The notes under the pieces: model-generated
What the model saw: only the letters and a program-made list of their open reading frames with translations
Told to the model about the DNA's origin: nothing
Database searches by the model: none
Source of the DNA: Streptomyces boluensis
Lineage (GTDB): Bacteria > Actinomycetota > Actinomycetes > Streptomycetales > Streptomycetaceae
Length of the DNA: 46,066 bases
Direction: 5' to 3'
NCBI RefSeq assembly: GCF_009908195.1
Contig: NZ_JAAAHS010000014.1
Span: 1 to 46,066 of the forward strand
Shown here: in pieces, positions 18,117-25,783 of the stretch
Layout of the letters: every line of letters begins with the position of its first letter
Position numbering within the stretch: the first letter of the stretch is position 1
Translations under genes and position numbers: made by a program

Positions 18117-19247
18117 TCAGTCGTGCAGCAGCACCAGGTCGTCCCGGTGCACGACCTCCCGCTCGTACGCGGGACCCAGCTCCTTGGCGAGCTCGCGGGT
18201 GGAGCGGCCGATCAGCTGCGGGATCTCCTTGGCGTCGAAGTTCACGAGGCCGCGGGCGACCGTCCGGCCCTCCGGGTCGCGCAGCTCCACCGGATCGCCC
18301 GCGCTGAACTCGCCCTCGACCGCCTTGATCCCGGCGGGCAGCAGCGAGGTGCGCCGCTCGGTGACCGCCCGTACCGCCCCCTCGTCCAGGGTCAGCGCGC
18401 CCTGCGGCGTGGAGGCGTGCTGCAGCCAGAGCAGCCGGTCCGCGGAGCGCCGTCCGGTGCTGTGGAAGTGGGTGCCGGTGTCCCGCCCGGCGAGCGCGTC
18501 CGCCGCGTGCACCGCGGAGGTGAGGACGACGGGGATACCGGCCGCGGCGGCGATCCGGGCAGCCTCGACCTTGGTGACCATGCCCCCGGTGCCGACGCCC
18601 GCCTTGCCCGCGCTGCCGATCTGCACATGCGCGATGTCCTCGGGCCCGCGTACCTCCTCGATCCGCGCACTGCCGGGCTTGGCCGGGTCCCCGTCGTACA
18701 GGCCGTCCACGTCCGAGAGCAGCACGAGCAGGTCGGCGCGGACCAGGTGGGCGACGAGGGCGGCGAGCCGGTCGTTGTCGCCGAAGCGGATCTCGTCGGT
18801 GGCGACCGTGTCGTTCTCGTTGACCACGGGCAGCGCGCCCATGGCGAGGAGCTGGTCGAGGGTGCGGGAGGCGTTGCGGTGGTGGGCGCGGCGGGCCATG
18901 TCGTCGCTGGTGAGCAGCACCTGCCCGACGCGGACGCCGTAGCGCGCGAGGGAGGCGGTGTAGCGGGCGACGAGCAGGCCCTGGCCGACGCTGGCGGCGG
19001 CCTGCTGCCGGGCCAGGTCGCGTGGGCGGCGGCGCAGGCCAAGTGGGGCGAGCCCGGCGGCGATGGCGCCGGAGGAGACGAGGACTATCTCCTTCTCCCC
19101 TCCACTGCGCACCTTCGCGAGGACGTCCACGAGGGCGTCCACCCGGTCCGCGTCCAGGCCGCCCGAGGCGGTGGTGAGCGACGAGGAGCCCACCTTCACC
19201 ACGATGCGACGGGCCTCGGCCACGCTCTTCCTTGCTACGCCTGACAC
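18117..19247 (-). CDS. proB: Glutamate 5-kinase
   Basis: First step of proline synthesis, phosphorylating glutamate with ATP; normally feedback-inhibited by proline. The 376-residue protein has an amino-acid-kinase domain (KVGSSSLT at about 18-25, VSSGAIAAG, NENDTVATDEIRFGDND, then LLSDVDGLYDGDP) and a C-terminal PUA domain (about 280-365, ELRDPEGRTVARGLVNFD). The GTG start (VSGVARKSV) follows an AGGGG ribosome site 8 nt away. The upstream in-frame extension to 19478 is rejected as Arg/Gly-rich filler. It is divergent from the TagB-like glycosyltransferase gene. Confidence 0.96.
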   Translation of the reverse strand: MSGVARKSVAEARRIVVKVGSSSLTTASGGLDADRVDALVDVLAKVRSGGEKEIVLVSSGAIAAGLAPLGLRRRPRDLARQQAAASVGQGLLVARYTASLARYGVRVGQVLLTSDDMARRAHHRNASRTLDQLLAMGALPVVNENDTVATDEIRFGDNDRLAALVAHLVRADLLVLLSDVDGLYDGDPAKPGSARIEEVRGPEDIAHVQIGSAGKAGVGTGGMVTKVEAARIAAAAGIPVVLTSAVHAADALAGRDTGTHFHSTGRRSADRLLWLQHASTPQGALTLDEGAVRAVTERRTSLLPAGIKAVEGEFSAGDPVELRDPEGRTVARGLVNFDAKEIPQLIGRSTRELAKELGPAYEREVVHRDDLVLLHD

Positions 19248-19653
19248 CTGCGATCCCCTGCTGCCCGACCGGCGACGTTCTACGACCAGTGCCGAACCAC
19301 TGACCACGACCGGTAACGATCCACTCGCCCGCAATGTACGTGAGAGGCCTCGGGCACCGCCGCCGCATTCCGCCCCGTGGTCAGCGGCTGTGGTCAGCGA
19401 CCCTGGCCAGCGGCCGCGGCCAGCGCCCCGGCGAGGGTGCCGTGAGCCCGCCCGCGCGACGGACGGCGGGCTCCCCACTGGAGTTCAGTCGCTTTGCCCC
19501 GGTATCCGGTGATAGTTGTCACGGAAGATTGCCCAGGCAGCGCCGATGGTCATACGGTCAGGGGTCAGCCTTCCCCACGGCCTTCCCCCACGAGGTCGTT
19601 GCCGGGGCCGAACTCACCGCTTCCCCCCATCCGAACTGCCAGGAGCCCAGCCC
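19248..19653. other. 406-bp divergent intergenic region (proB / TagB-like gene)
   Basis: No gene is seen. The sequence holds direct repeats of GTCAGCG/GCCAGCG type around 19379-19430, and on the plus strand a likely promoter: TTGCCC (19529-19534), an 18-nt spacer and TACGGT (19553-19558), which would give a leader of about 90 nt for the glycosyltransferase gene. No clear promoter for proB is found. Confidence 0.5.
19529..19558 (+). promoter_or_regulatory. Promoter of the TagB-like glycosyltransferase gene
   Basis: TTGCCC and TACGGT with an 18-nt spacer. This is the best sigma-70-type match in the divergent region and is oriented correctly. Confidence 0.5.
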
Positions 19654-21720
19654 GTGCCCTCCGCCGGACTCGCCCCCCGCCGCATCGTGCAGCTACTCAC
19701 GCTTTTCACGATGTTCGCGCTCTTCACGGCGCAGCTCGCCAGCGCTCTGCTGCCGAACCTGCCCGTCTTCATCATCGCCGGAGCCGGCGGTCTGGCCCTC
19801 GACACGTACCTGCAGTACAAGAAGCCGGGCCTGCTCGCCCTGCTCGGCAAGATCCGCTTCGACGTGACCGTGCGGCAGCTGCTGCGCGACATGCTGATCG
19901 TGGTCGGCCTGCTCCGCCTGCCCGGCATCAACCCGCTGAACGAGCAGGCGCCGCTCACCATCGCGCTGCTCGCCTTCTACCTGGCGCACTTCGTCTGCCA
20001 GGCCCTCGCCGTACTGGTCCGGCGCAGCCGCCAACTCCCGATCGTCACGCGGAACATCGACGCGTCGGCGCTGCACCTCACCGCCGCTCCGCCGCGCATC
20101 CTGGCCCGCCGCCAGGCCCACCGCCTCCTTGTCTTCTCGGCCCCCGCGACAGTCGGCCTGCTGGTCTCGGCGATCACCAAGACCGTCTTCGCGGGCGCCG
20201 TCGGCGTCGGCGTCTCGCTCGCCCTGATGGGCGGCGGCACCGCGTACCTGGCCACCTGGATCCTGCCGAGGAAGCGCGCCGCGCACGACGCCAAGGTCAT
20301 GGAGTGGCTGGCGGAGTGGCTGGACGAGTACAAGCCGACCGTCGCCATGTACTTCTCCGGCGGCACCACCTCCGCCTACCAGGCGAACATGTGGCTCTCC
20401 ACCCTCGCCAAGGTCGACGGCAAGCCGCTGATCGTGCTGCGTGAGCGGTTCATGGTGCAGAAGATCGACGCCACCGACGTGCCGATCCTGTGCGTCCCCA
20501 AGGTCGCGAACATGTTCGCCCTGGAGAACTCGACGCTGAAGATGATGCTGCACCCGGCCAACGCCGCGAAGACCTCGCAGGTCCTGCGCATCCCCACGCT
20601 GAAGCACGCGTTCATCAACCACGGCGAGAGCGACAAGCTCTCCTCCTGCAACCCGTACGCCAAGGCGTACGACGAGGTCTGGGTCGCAGGACCCGCCGCC
20701 CGCGACCGGTACCAGATGGCCGACATCGGCGTCGACGACAAGGACGTCGTGGAGGTCGGCCGCCCGCAGCTCTCCCCGATCCGCCCGTACACGGGCGCCC
20801 CGACCGGCGAGTTCACCACCGTCCTCTACGCCCCCACCTGGGAGGGCTGGGACGGCAACCCCGGCAACACCTCGGTCGTCCTGGCCGGCGAGAACATCGT
20901 GCGCGAGCTGCTCGCCGACCCCAAGGTCCGGCTGCTCTACAAGCCGCACCCGATGACCGGTTCCCAGGACCCGCGCGCGGGCGTCGCCAACGATCGCATC
21001 AAGGCGATGATCCGCGAGGCCAACACCGGCCGCTCCGGCGCCCGCCCCGGCCCCGAGGCCGAGCAGGAACTCGCCCTGCGCATCGCCGAGTTGGACGCCC
21101 TGACCTCCACGTCGTTCCGTACCGGAGCCGACGAGCAGGAGCGGATGATGCTGCAGAGCGCGCCCTCCGAGGACCGTGAGGCGGCCGTCGCCGCGGCCAC
21201 CGCGGCCTGGGAGACGGCGTACTGGAGCTCGTTCCCCGAGTGGGAGCACCAGATCATCACCACCGCCCGCCCGGCGATCTTCTCCTGCTTCAACCAGGCC
21301 GACCTGCTGATCAGCGATGTCTCCTCGGTGGTCTCGGACTGGCTGAGCAGCGAGAAGCCGTACGCGGTGGCCAACACCTCGGGCATGGCCGAGGCCGAGT
21401 TCCGTGCCGGGTTCCCGACGGTGCGCGCGGCCACGATCCTCAGCCCCGAGGCGGACGGCGTACCCGCGCTCATGGAAGCGGTGCGCCACCCCGAGGACGA
21501 CCCGTACGCGGGCTCCCGCGCCGAGCTGAAGGAGCACCTCCTCGGCCCGTCGGACCCGCCCTCCATCGACCGCTTCAACGCCGCGATCCGCGCCCTGTGC
21601 GAGCAGGCGGACGCCCGCCGCGCCCGCACCGAGGCCCGTCTGGTCTCGGAGATCCCGGCCCAGCGCACGGGAGATGTGGCCACGGAGGAAGAGGCCGACG
21701 CCGAAGAGGTCTCGGCCTGA
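19654..21720 (+). CDS. TagB/CDP-glycerol glycerophosphotransferase-like membrane glycosyltransferase
   Basis: A 688-residue protein. The N-terminal half has several membrane helices (about 10-50 and 165-210). The C-terminal half resembles the TagB/TagF/SpsB family that polymerises or primes teichoic-acid chains: HGESDK near 322, YKPHPM near 428 and DLLISDVSSVVSDWL near 550-563 match the HG, HP and ISDxSS motifs. The donor and product are not determined by sequence. In S. coelicolor the positional equivalent (SCO2590, from memory) is tied to polydiglycosylphosphate and spore envelope formation, which fits the LCP gene nearby. The GTG start follows AGGAG; the longer start at 19516 overlaps the promoter. 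Confidence 0.85.
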   Translation: MPSAGLAPRRIVQLLTLFTMFALFTAQLASALLPNLPVFIIAGAGGLALDTYLQYKKPGLLALLGKIRFDVTVRQLLRDMLIVVGLLRLPGINPLNEQAPLTIALLAFYLAHFVCQALAVLVRRSRQLPIVTRNIDASALHLTAAPPRILARRQAHRLLVFSAPATVGLLVSAITKTVFAGAVGVGVSLALMGGGTAYLATWILPRKRAAHDAKVMEWLAEWLDEYKPTVAMYFSGGTTSAYQANMWLSTLAKVDGKPLIVLRERFMVQKIDATDVPILCVPKVANMFALENSTLKMMLHPANAAKTSQVLRIPTLKHAFINHGESDKLSSCNPYAKAYDEVWVAGPAARDRYQMADIGVDDKDVVEVGRPQLSPIRPYTGAPTGEFTTVLYAPTWEGWDGNPGNTSVVLAGENIVRELLADPKVRLLYKPHPMTGSQDPRAGVANDRIKAMIREANTGRSGARPGPEAEQELALRIAELDALTSTSFRTGADEQERMMLQSAPSEDREAAVAAATAAWETAYWSSFPEWEHQIITTARPAIFSCFNQADLLISDVSSVVSDWLSSEKPYAVANTSGMAEAEFRAGFPTVRAATILSPEADGVPALMEAVRHPEDDPYAGSRAELKEHLLGPSDPPSIDRFNAAIRALCEQADARRARTEARLVSEIPAQRTGDVATEEEADAEEVSA

Positions 21721-21734
21721 CCCACGGCGACACG

Positions 21735-21776
21735 AAGAGGGCGGCCCCCCGGAACTCTCCGGGGGGCCGCCCTCTT
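21735..21776. terminator. Bidirectional terminator between the TagB-like gene and obg
   Basis: A perfect 18-bp stem (21735-21752 with 21759-21776) and 6-nt loop separate two convergent genes. AAGAGG/CCTCTT at the base gives each strand a short T-containing tail. Confidence 0.92.
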
Positions 21777-21790
21777 GTCGTTGCCGTGGA

Positions 21791-23230
21791 TCAGAACGGC
21801 TTGAACTCGTCGAACTCCTCGTCCGCCTCGTCCCGATCCGACTGCTTGTCGCGGCGGCGCACCGCGGCCGGGCGGGGCGTCTCGAAGCGGTGGTCCTCGC
21901 CCCGTCGGCCCAGCATCTCCGCGCCGGAGGCCATGGTCGGCTCCCAGTCGAAGACGACCGCGTTGTCCTCGGGGCCGATGGCCACACCGTCACCGGCACG
22001 GGCACCGGCCTTCATCAGCTCAGCCTCCACACCGAGCCGCTCAAGGCGGTCGGCGAGGTAGCCCACGGCCTCGTCGATGTTGAAGTCGGTCTGCCGCACC
22101 CAGCGCTCCGGCTTCTCGCCACGCACCCGGAACAGCCCGTCCTCTTCCTGTACGACGGTGAAGCCGGTGTCGTCCACGGCCTTCGGGCGGATGACGATCC
22201 GGGTCGCCTCCTCCTTCGGCTTGGCCGCACGGGCGGCGGCGACCAACTCGGCGAGCGCGTACGAGAGTTCCTTCAGGCCGGTGTGCGCGACCGCGGACAC
22301 CTCGAAGACGCGGTAGCCGCGCTTCTCCAGGTCGGGCCGGACCATCTCGGCCAGGTCCTTGCCGTCGGGCACGTCGATCTTGTTGAGGACGACGAGCCGC
22401 GGCCGGTTCTCCAGGCCCGCGCCGTACTCCTTGAGCTCCGCCTCGATGACGTCGAGGTCGGAGACCGGGTCGCGCTCGGACTCCAGGGTGGCGGTGTCGA
22501 GTACGTGCACGAGCACCGAGCAGCGCTCGACGTGCCGCAGGAACTCGAGGCCGAGGCCCTTGCCCTGGCTGGCGCCGGGGATGAGGCCGGGCACGTCCGC
22601 GATGGTGTAGACGTTCGAACCGGCCGTCACCACACCGAGGTTGGGGACGAGCGTCGTGAACGGGTAGTCCGCGATCTTCGGCTTGGCGGCCGAGAGGACG
22701 GAGATGAGCGAGGACTTGCCGGCGCTCGGGTAGCCGACGAGCGCCACGTCCGCGACGGTCTTCAGCTCCAGGACGATCTCGGAGCTCTGCCCCGGCTCAC
22801 CGAGCAGCGCGAAGCCGGGCGCCTTGCGCCGGGCCGAGGCCAGCGCGGCGTTGCCGAGCCCACCGCGGCCACCCTGCGCGGCGACGTACGAGGTGCCCTC
22901 GCCGACCAGGTCCGCGAGGACGTTGCCCTGCGGGTCGAGGATGACGGTGCCGTCCGGCACGGGCAGGACCAGGTCCTGGCCCTCCTTGCCGGAGCGGTTG
23001 CCGCCCATACCGGGCTGGCCGTTGGTGGCCTTGCGGTGCGGGCTGTGGTGGTACTCGAGCAGGGTGGTCACGGACTGGTCGACGACGATCGTGATGTCGC
23101 CGCCCCGGCCGCCGTTGCCGCCGTCGGGGCCGCCGAGCGGCTTGAACTTCTCCCGGTGTACGGAGGCACAGCCGTGACCTCCGCTACCCGCGGCGATATG
23201 CAGCTCGACGCGGTCCACGAAGGTGGTCAT
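21791..23230 (-). CDS. obgE: Obg family GTPase
   Basis: A 479-residue GTPase for large-subunit maturation; in Streptomyces Obg also affects the onset of aerial growth. It has the Gly-rich Obg fold (1 to about 158, [15 protein letters not shown] and repeated GGxGG), the G domain (GYPSAGKSS near 165, then [16 protein letters not shown] and SAVAHTG) and an OCT domain (about 350-430). The tail is charged and disordered. The ATG follows AGGAGG. The longer start at 23302 is rejected because its extension enters the rpmA-obg spacer. It is third in the rplU-rpmA-obg order. Confidence 0.97.
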   Translation of the reverse strand: MTTFVDRVELHIAAGSGGHGCASVHREKFKPLGGPDGGNGGRGGDITIVVDQSVTTLLEYHHSPHRKATNGQPGMGGNRSGKEGQDLVLPVPDGTVILDPQGNVLADLVGEGTSYVAAQGGRGGLGNAALASARRKAPGFALLGEPGQSSEIVLELKTVADVALVGYPSAGKSSLISVLSAAKPKIADYPFTTLVPNLGVVTAGSNVYTIADVPGLIPGASQGKGLGLEFLRHVERCSVLVHVLDTATLESERDPVSDLDVIEAELKEYGAGLENRPRLVVLNKIDVPDGKDLAEMVRPDLEKRGYRVFEVSAVAHTGLKELSYALAELVAAARAAKPKEEATRIVIRPKAVDDTGFTVVQEEDGLFRVRGEKPERWVRQTDFNIDEAVGYLADRLERLGVEAELMKAGARAGDGVAIGPEDNAVVFDWEPTMASGAEMLGRRGEDHRFETPRPAAVRRRDKQSDRDEADEEFDEFKPF

Positions 23231-23303
23231 GGTTAGGGCCTCCTGGGGGTCCCCCCGGCCGGAGCTGAGGGAGTACATACGGGTCTGTCTATCTAGTAAC
23301 ACG

Positions 23304-23361
23304 CCGAGGGCGGACCCGCTTCCCGTACGAATGCCGTACGAGAAGTGAGGTCCGCCCTCGG
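23304..23361 (-). other. Large hairpin in the rpmA-obg spacer
   Basis: A perfect 13-bp outer stem (CCGAGGGCGGACC at 23304-23316 with 23349-23361) encloses CTTC/GAAG and CGTACG/CGTACG inner pairings. No U-run follows on the minus strand, so full termination is doubtful; an RNA processing or attenuation site is more likely. On the plus strand it is followed by GAAAAAC. Confidence 0.7.
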
Positions 23362-23408
23362 AAAAACCGCGGTGAAACCGCGAGAGAACTCGCTCTACGG
23401 TGCCGTGA

Positions 23409-23663
23409 TCAGGCGACCGGAACGATGTTCACGACCTTGCGGCCACGGTGAGTACCGAACTCCACCGCACCAGCGGTCAGCGCGAACAGGGTGTCATCCT
23501 TGCCGCGGCCGACCGAGTTGCCCGGGTGGAAGTGGGTGCCGCGCTGGCGGACCAGGATCTCACCGGCGTTCACGGTCTGACCGCCGAAGCGCTTCACACC
23601 GAGCCGCTGAGCATTGGAATCGCGACCGTTCCGAGTGGACGATGCGCCCTTCTTATGTGCCAT
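23409..23663 (-). CDS. rpmA: Large ribosomal subunit protein bL27
   Basis: An 84-residue protein near the peptidyl-transferase centre. [16 protein letters not shown] and the Gly-rich [16 protein letters not shown] are unmistakable L27 sequence. The N-terminus begins directly with the mature MAHKKG form, with no cleavable extension as in Firmicutes. It is 14 nt after rplU. Confidence 0.98.
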   Translation of the reverse strand: MAHKKGASSTRNGRDSNAQRLGVKRFGGQTVNAGEILVRQRGTHFHPGNSVGRGKDDTLFALTAGAVEFGTHRGRKVVNIVPVA

Positions 23664-23677
23664 GTCTCCTCAGTCCC

Positions 23678-23998
23678 TTACTTCGCAGCCGTGGGGATCT
23701 CAGTGACCTTGATCGCCGTGTACTGCTGGCGGTGGCCCTGACGACGGCGGTAGCCGGTCTTGTTCTTGTAGCGAAGGATGTCGATCTTCGCGCCCTTGTG
23801 GTGGTCCACGACCTCGGCCTGGACCTTGATGCCGGCCAGAACCCACGGGTCGCTGGTCACAGCTTCGCCGTCGACGAGCAGCAGGGTCGAGAGCTCGACC
23901 GTGTCGCCAACATTGGCAGTGGAAATCTTGTCAACCTCAACGATGTCACCGACAGCAACCTTGTGCTGGCGGCCACCGCTGCGCACGATGGCGTACAC
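23678..23998 (-). CDS. rplU: Large ribosomal subunit protein bL21
   Basis: A 106-residue protein. It opens [18 protein letters not shown], and the typical [23 protein letters not shown] segment lies near the C-terminus. The GTG start aligns with the usual MYAIV start of L21; the longer frame to 24181 is leader RNA. It is first of the rplU-rpmA pair, transcribed from the promoter at 24166-24194 with a leader of about 160 nt. Confidence 0.98.
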   Translation of the reverse strand: MYAIVRSGGRQHKVAVGDIVEVDKISTANVGDTVELSTLLLVDGEAVTSDPWVLAGIKVQAEVVDHHKGAKIDILRYKNKTGYRRRQGHRQQYTAIKVTEIPTAAK

Positions 23999-24094
23999 GC
24001 GGATCTCACTCTCTACGACTCGGAACGGGACCCCCGCAGTCCAGCCGTCCACTCGAAGGTGGCCGGCCTCCCCCGGGCACGAAGGCGCGGGGGG

Positions 24095-24116
24095 CTCCCG
24101 GACAGAGATCCGGGAG
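24095..24116 (-). promoter_or_regulatory. Hairpin in the rplU leader RNA
   Basis: An 8-bp stem (CTCCCGGA with TCCGGGAG) and 6-nt loop lie midway in the 5' leader. L21 leaders in several bacteria fold into protein-responsive structures; this leader shows no motif I can name, so its role is open. Confidence 0.5.
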
Positions 24117-24165
24117 GAGAAAGGTTTACAGGGGTGCGGCGTACCTATGGACACGCCGACGGCCC

Positions 24166-24194
24166 AGGTTACGGGGCCCACCCGTAAGGGTCAA
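24166..24194 (-). promoter_or_regulatory. Strong sigma-70-type promoter of rplU-rpmA-obg
   Basis: TTGACC (24189-24194), a 17-nt spacer and TAACCT (24166-24171) on the minus strand. This is the best -35/-10 pair in the window, in front of the ribosomal-protein operon where a vegetative promoter is expected. Confidence 0.8.
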
Positions 24195-24212
24195 ACCGGC
24201 CCCGTAGCGGCC

Positions 24213-25568
24213 TCAGCCCAGCCGCTTCTCACCGTCCGGCGGCAGCGGCTTGACGCCCTTGCACAAGTCCGTCGAGTCGGCACTGCCCGGCCAGGCGACG
24301 CTGCGCAGCCGGTCGAAGTGCGCCCGGTACACCTCGTGCACCGCGTCGTCGTCGACCTTCACGATCGCCTCGTCGTTCTCCCGGAGCGCCGGCGCCGTGT
24401 AGTTGCCCGAGCCGGTGAAGGAGACCTTGTTCCGCTTGCCGTCGTACATGCCGTCGATGAGCACGTACTTGTTGTGCACGATGTACGGAGTGGTGAGCTT
24501 CTGGCCGGGGTTCAGCGGGTCCCGGTCGTCGTTGTAGCAGCGCACGGAGGGGCCGCCGGTGGTGTGCAGCGTCTCCCAGGTGCCCTTGATGCCGCCCTGG
24601 CTCTTGGCGCTGTCGGTCTCCGCGTACGTCACGTACACCGAGCAGCCCGCCTTCTTCAGGGCGACCAGCTTGTCGGCGATGGCCTGCCGGGTCAGCTTGA
24701 AGATGCCGACCCGGACCTTGGTGCGCTGCGTGACCCCGGCGGCGTCCTGGTAGGTGCACTTCACGTTGTTCAGCACCGAGTACACGGTGTCGGTGTCGTT
24801 GGTGCTGCCGGCCCGCGGATAGAAGTACGCCTTGTACAGGCCGTTGCTGACCGTGCGGTACCGCCAGTTCCGCCAGTCCTTGGCGAGCATGTCGTCGAAG
24901 TAGCCCGCGTACGCGTCGTACAGCGTCGGGTTGTCCGGCAGCAGCAGCGCGTCGTTGAAGAACTTGGTGTGCGCGGACGGCGTCGAGTTTGAGGTCGTCT
25001 GCACGACCACGTCCCGGGCGCCCTGGACCTCCGAGAACAGCCAGAACTTGTTGTGCATGATCGACTTCCCGTACTTCGGGTCGCCGAGGCAGGACTTCCC
25101 CGCCGGGCACAGCGCGACGAACGACGGCTTCGCCCGGTCGGTGCCGAGGGCGGCCTTGAGCGTCGCGTACGAGGTGTTCTCGGGGCGGTCGCTCACGCTG
25201 GTCTCGTCCAGCAGGATCTGCACGCGGACCCCCCGCTCGGCCGCCCGCACCAGGGCGTTCACCATGGTGGCCTCCCACACGTGGTAGACCGCGACCTTGA
25301 TGGTCGACCCAGGCACGGCCGCGTCGGTGAGCTGCAGCAGCCGGGCGCGTATCGCGTACTGCTGGTCGGTGCTGCCCAGCGGGTCGTTGAAGACCGGCCC
25401 CTCCGTCCACTCCGGGGCCTCCGCCGCCGCGGCCGTGCCGCTTCCCCCCGCGGCCAGCTGCACTCCGGCGGCCGACAGGACGGTGGCCAGCGCGGCCAGC
25501 CGTCTCGCGCCGTTCTGCGGCGGCACGGCACGGTGCCGCCCTCCGCCCTTGCGACGCAGATGCGCCAT
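24213..25568 (-). CDS. Secreted phospholipase D-like protein
   Basis: A 451-residue protein with a signal peptide (RR at 22-23, then LAALATVLSAAGVQLAA, with AAAAEAPEW after it). Two HKD-like catalytic motifs occur: HNKFWLFS near 171 and HNKYVLIDG near 368 with GSGNYTAPALRENDE after it. These mark the PLD superfamily, which cuts or transfers phosphodiester bonds in phospholipids, nucleic acids or cell-wall polymers; the substrate is open. Pairs of Cys suggest disulfides, in line with export. The ATG (MAHLRRKG) has GGGGAGGGG before it. The upstream in-frame extension is weaker. Confidence 0.87.
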   Translation of the reverse strand: MAHLRRKGGGRHRAVPPQNGARRLAALATVLSAAGVQLAAGGSGTAAAAEAPEWTEGPVFNDPLGSTDQQYAIRARLLQLTDAAVPGSTIKVAVYHVWEATMVNALVRAAERGVRVQILLDETSVSDRPENTSYATLKAALGTDRAKPSFVALCPAGKSCLGDPKYGKSIMHNKFWLFSEVQGARDVVVQTTSNSTPSAHTKFFNDALLLPDNPTLYDAYAGYFDDMLAKDWRNWRYRTVSNGLYKAYFYPRAGSTNDTDTVYSVLNNVKCTYQDAAGVTQRTKVRVGIFKLTRQAIADKLVALKKAGCSVYVTYAETDSAKSQGGIKGTWETLHTTGGPSVRCYNDDRDPLNPGQKLTTPYIVHNKYVLIDGMYDGKRNKVSFTGSGNYTAPALRENDEAIVKVDDDAVHEVYRAHFDRLRSVAWPGSADSTDLCKGVKPLPPDGEKRLG

Positions 25569-25684
25569 GACGATTCCCCTCCCCTTGCCCCCGGCGTCGC
25601 GTTTCTCCCGAACGCGTGGCCGTGGGTACATCTGTCTGACGTACGTAGTTTTACACAGCGTGGCCGGACGGTTGTAGAGGGTGG

Positions 25685-25708
25685 TCGGCCCCTGTTCAAA
25701 GGGGCCGA
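25685..25708 (-). terminator. Second stem-loop downstream of the RNase E/G gene
   Basis: An 8-bp stem (TCGGCCCC at 25685-25692 with GGGGCCGA at 25701-25708) follows the larger terminator by a few bases. It may back up the first one. Confidence 0.5.
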
Positions 25709-25718
25709 GAGCTGGAAA

Positions 25719-25756
25719 CGACGCCGCCCCCGCACCGGAGTGCGGGGGCGGCGTCG
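25719..25756 (-). terminator. Terminator of the RNase E/G gene
   Basis: A perfect 16-bp stem with 6-nt loop (25719-25734 and 25741-25756) 27 bp after the stop codon. TTTCC follows it on the minus strand. Confidence 0.85.
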
Positions 25757-25783
25757 GATCGTACGGTCGGAGCGACCGGCCGG

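Noticed and set aside
14985..19244. A 1419-codon open frame on the plus strand
   Set aside because: It runs antisense to the SCO2583-like, SCO2584-like, proA, hypothetical and proB genes. GC-rich codon third positions keep antisense frames open; the product is Arg/Gly/Val-rich with no domain.
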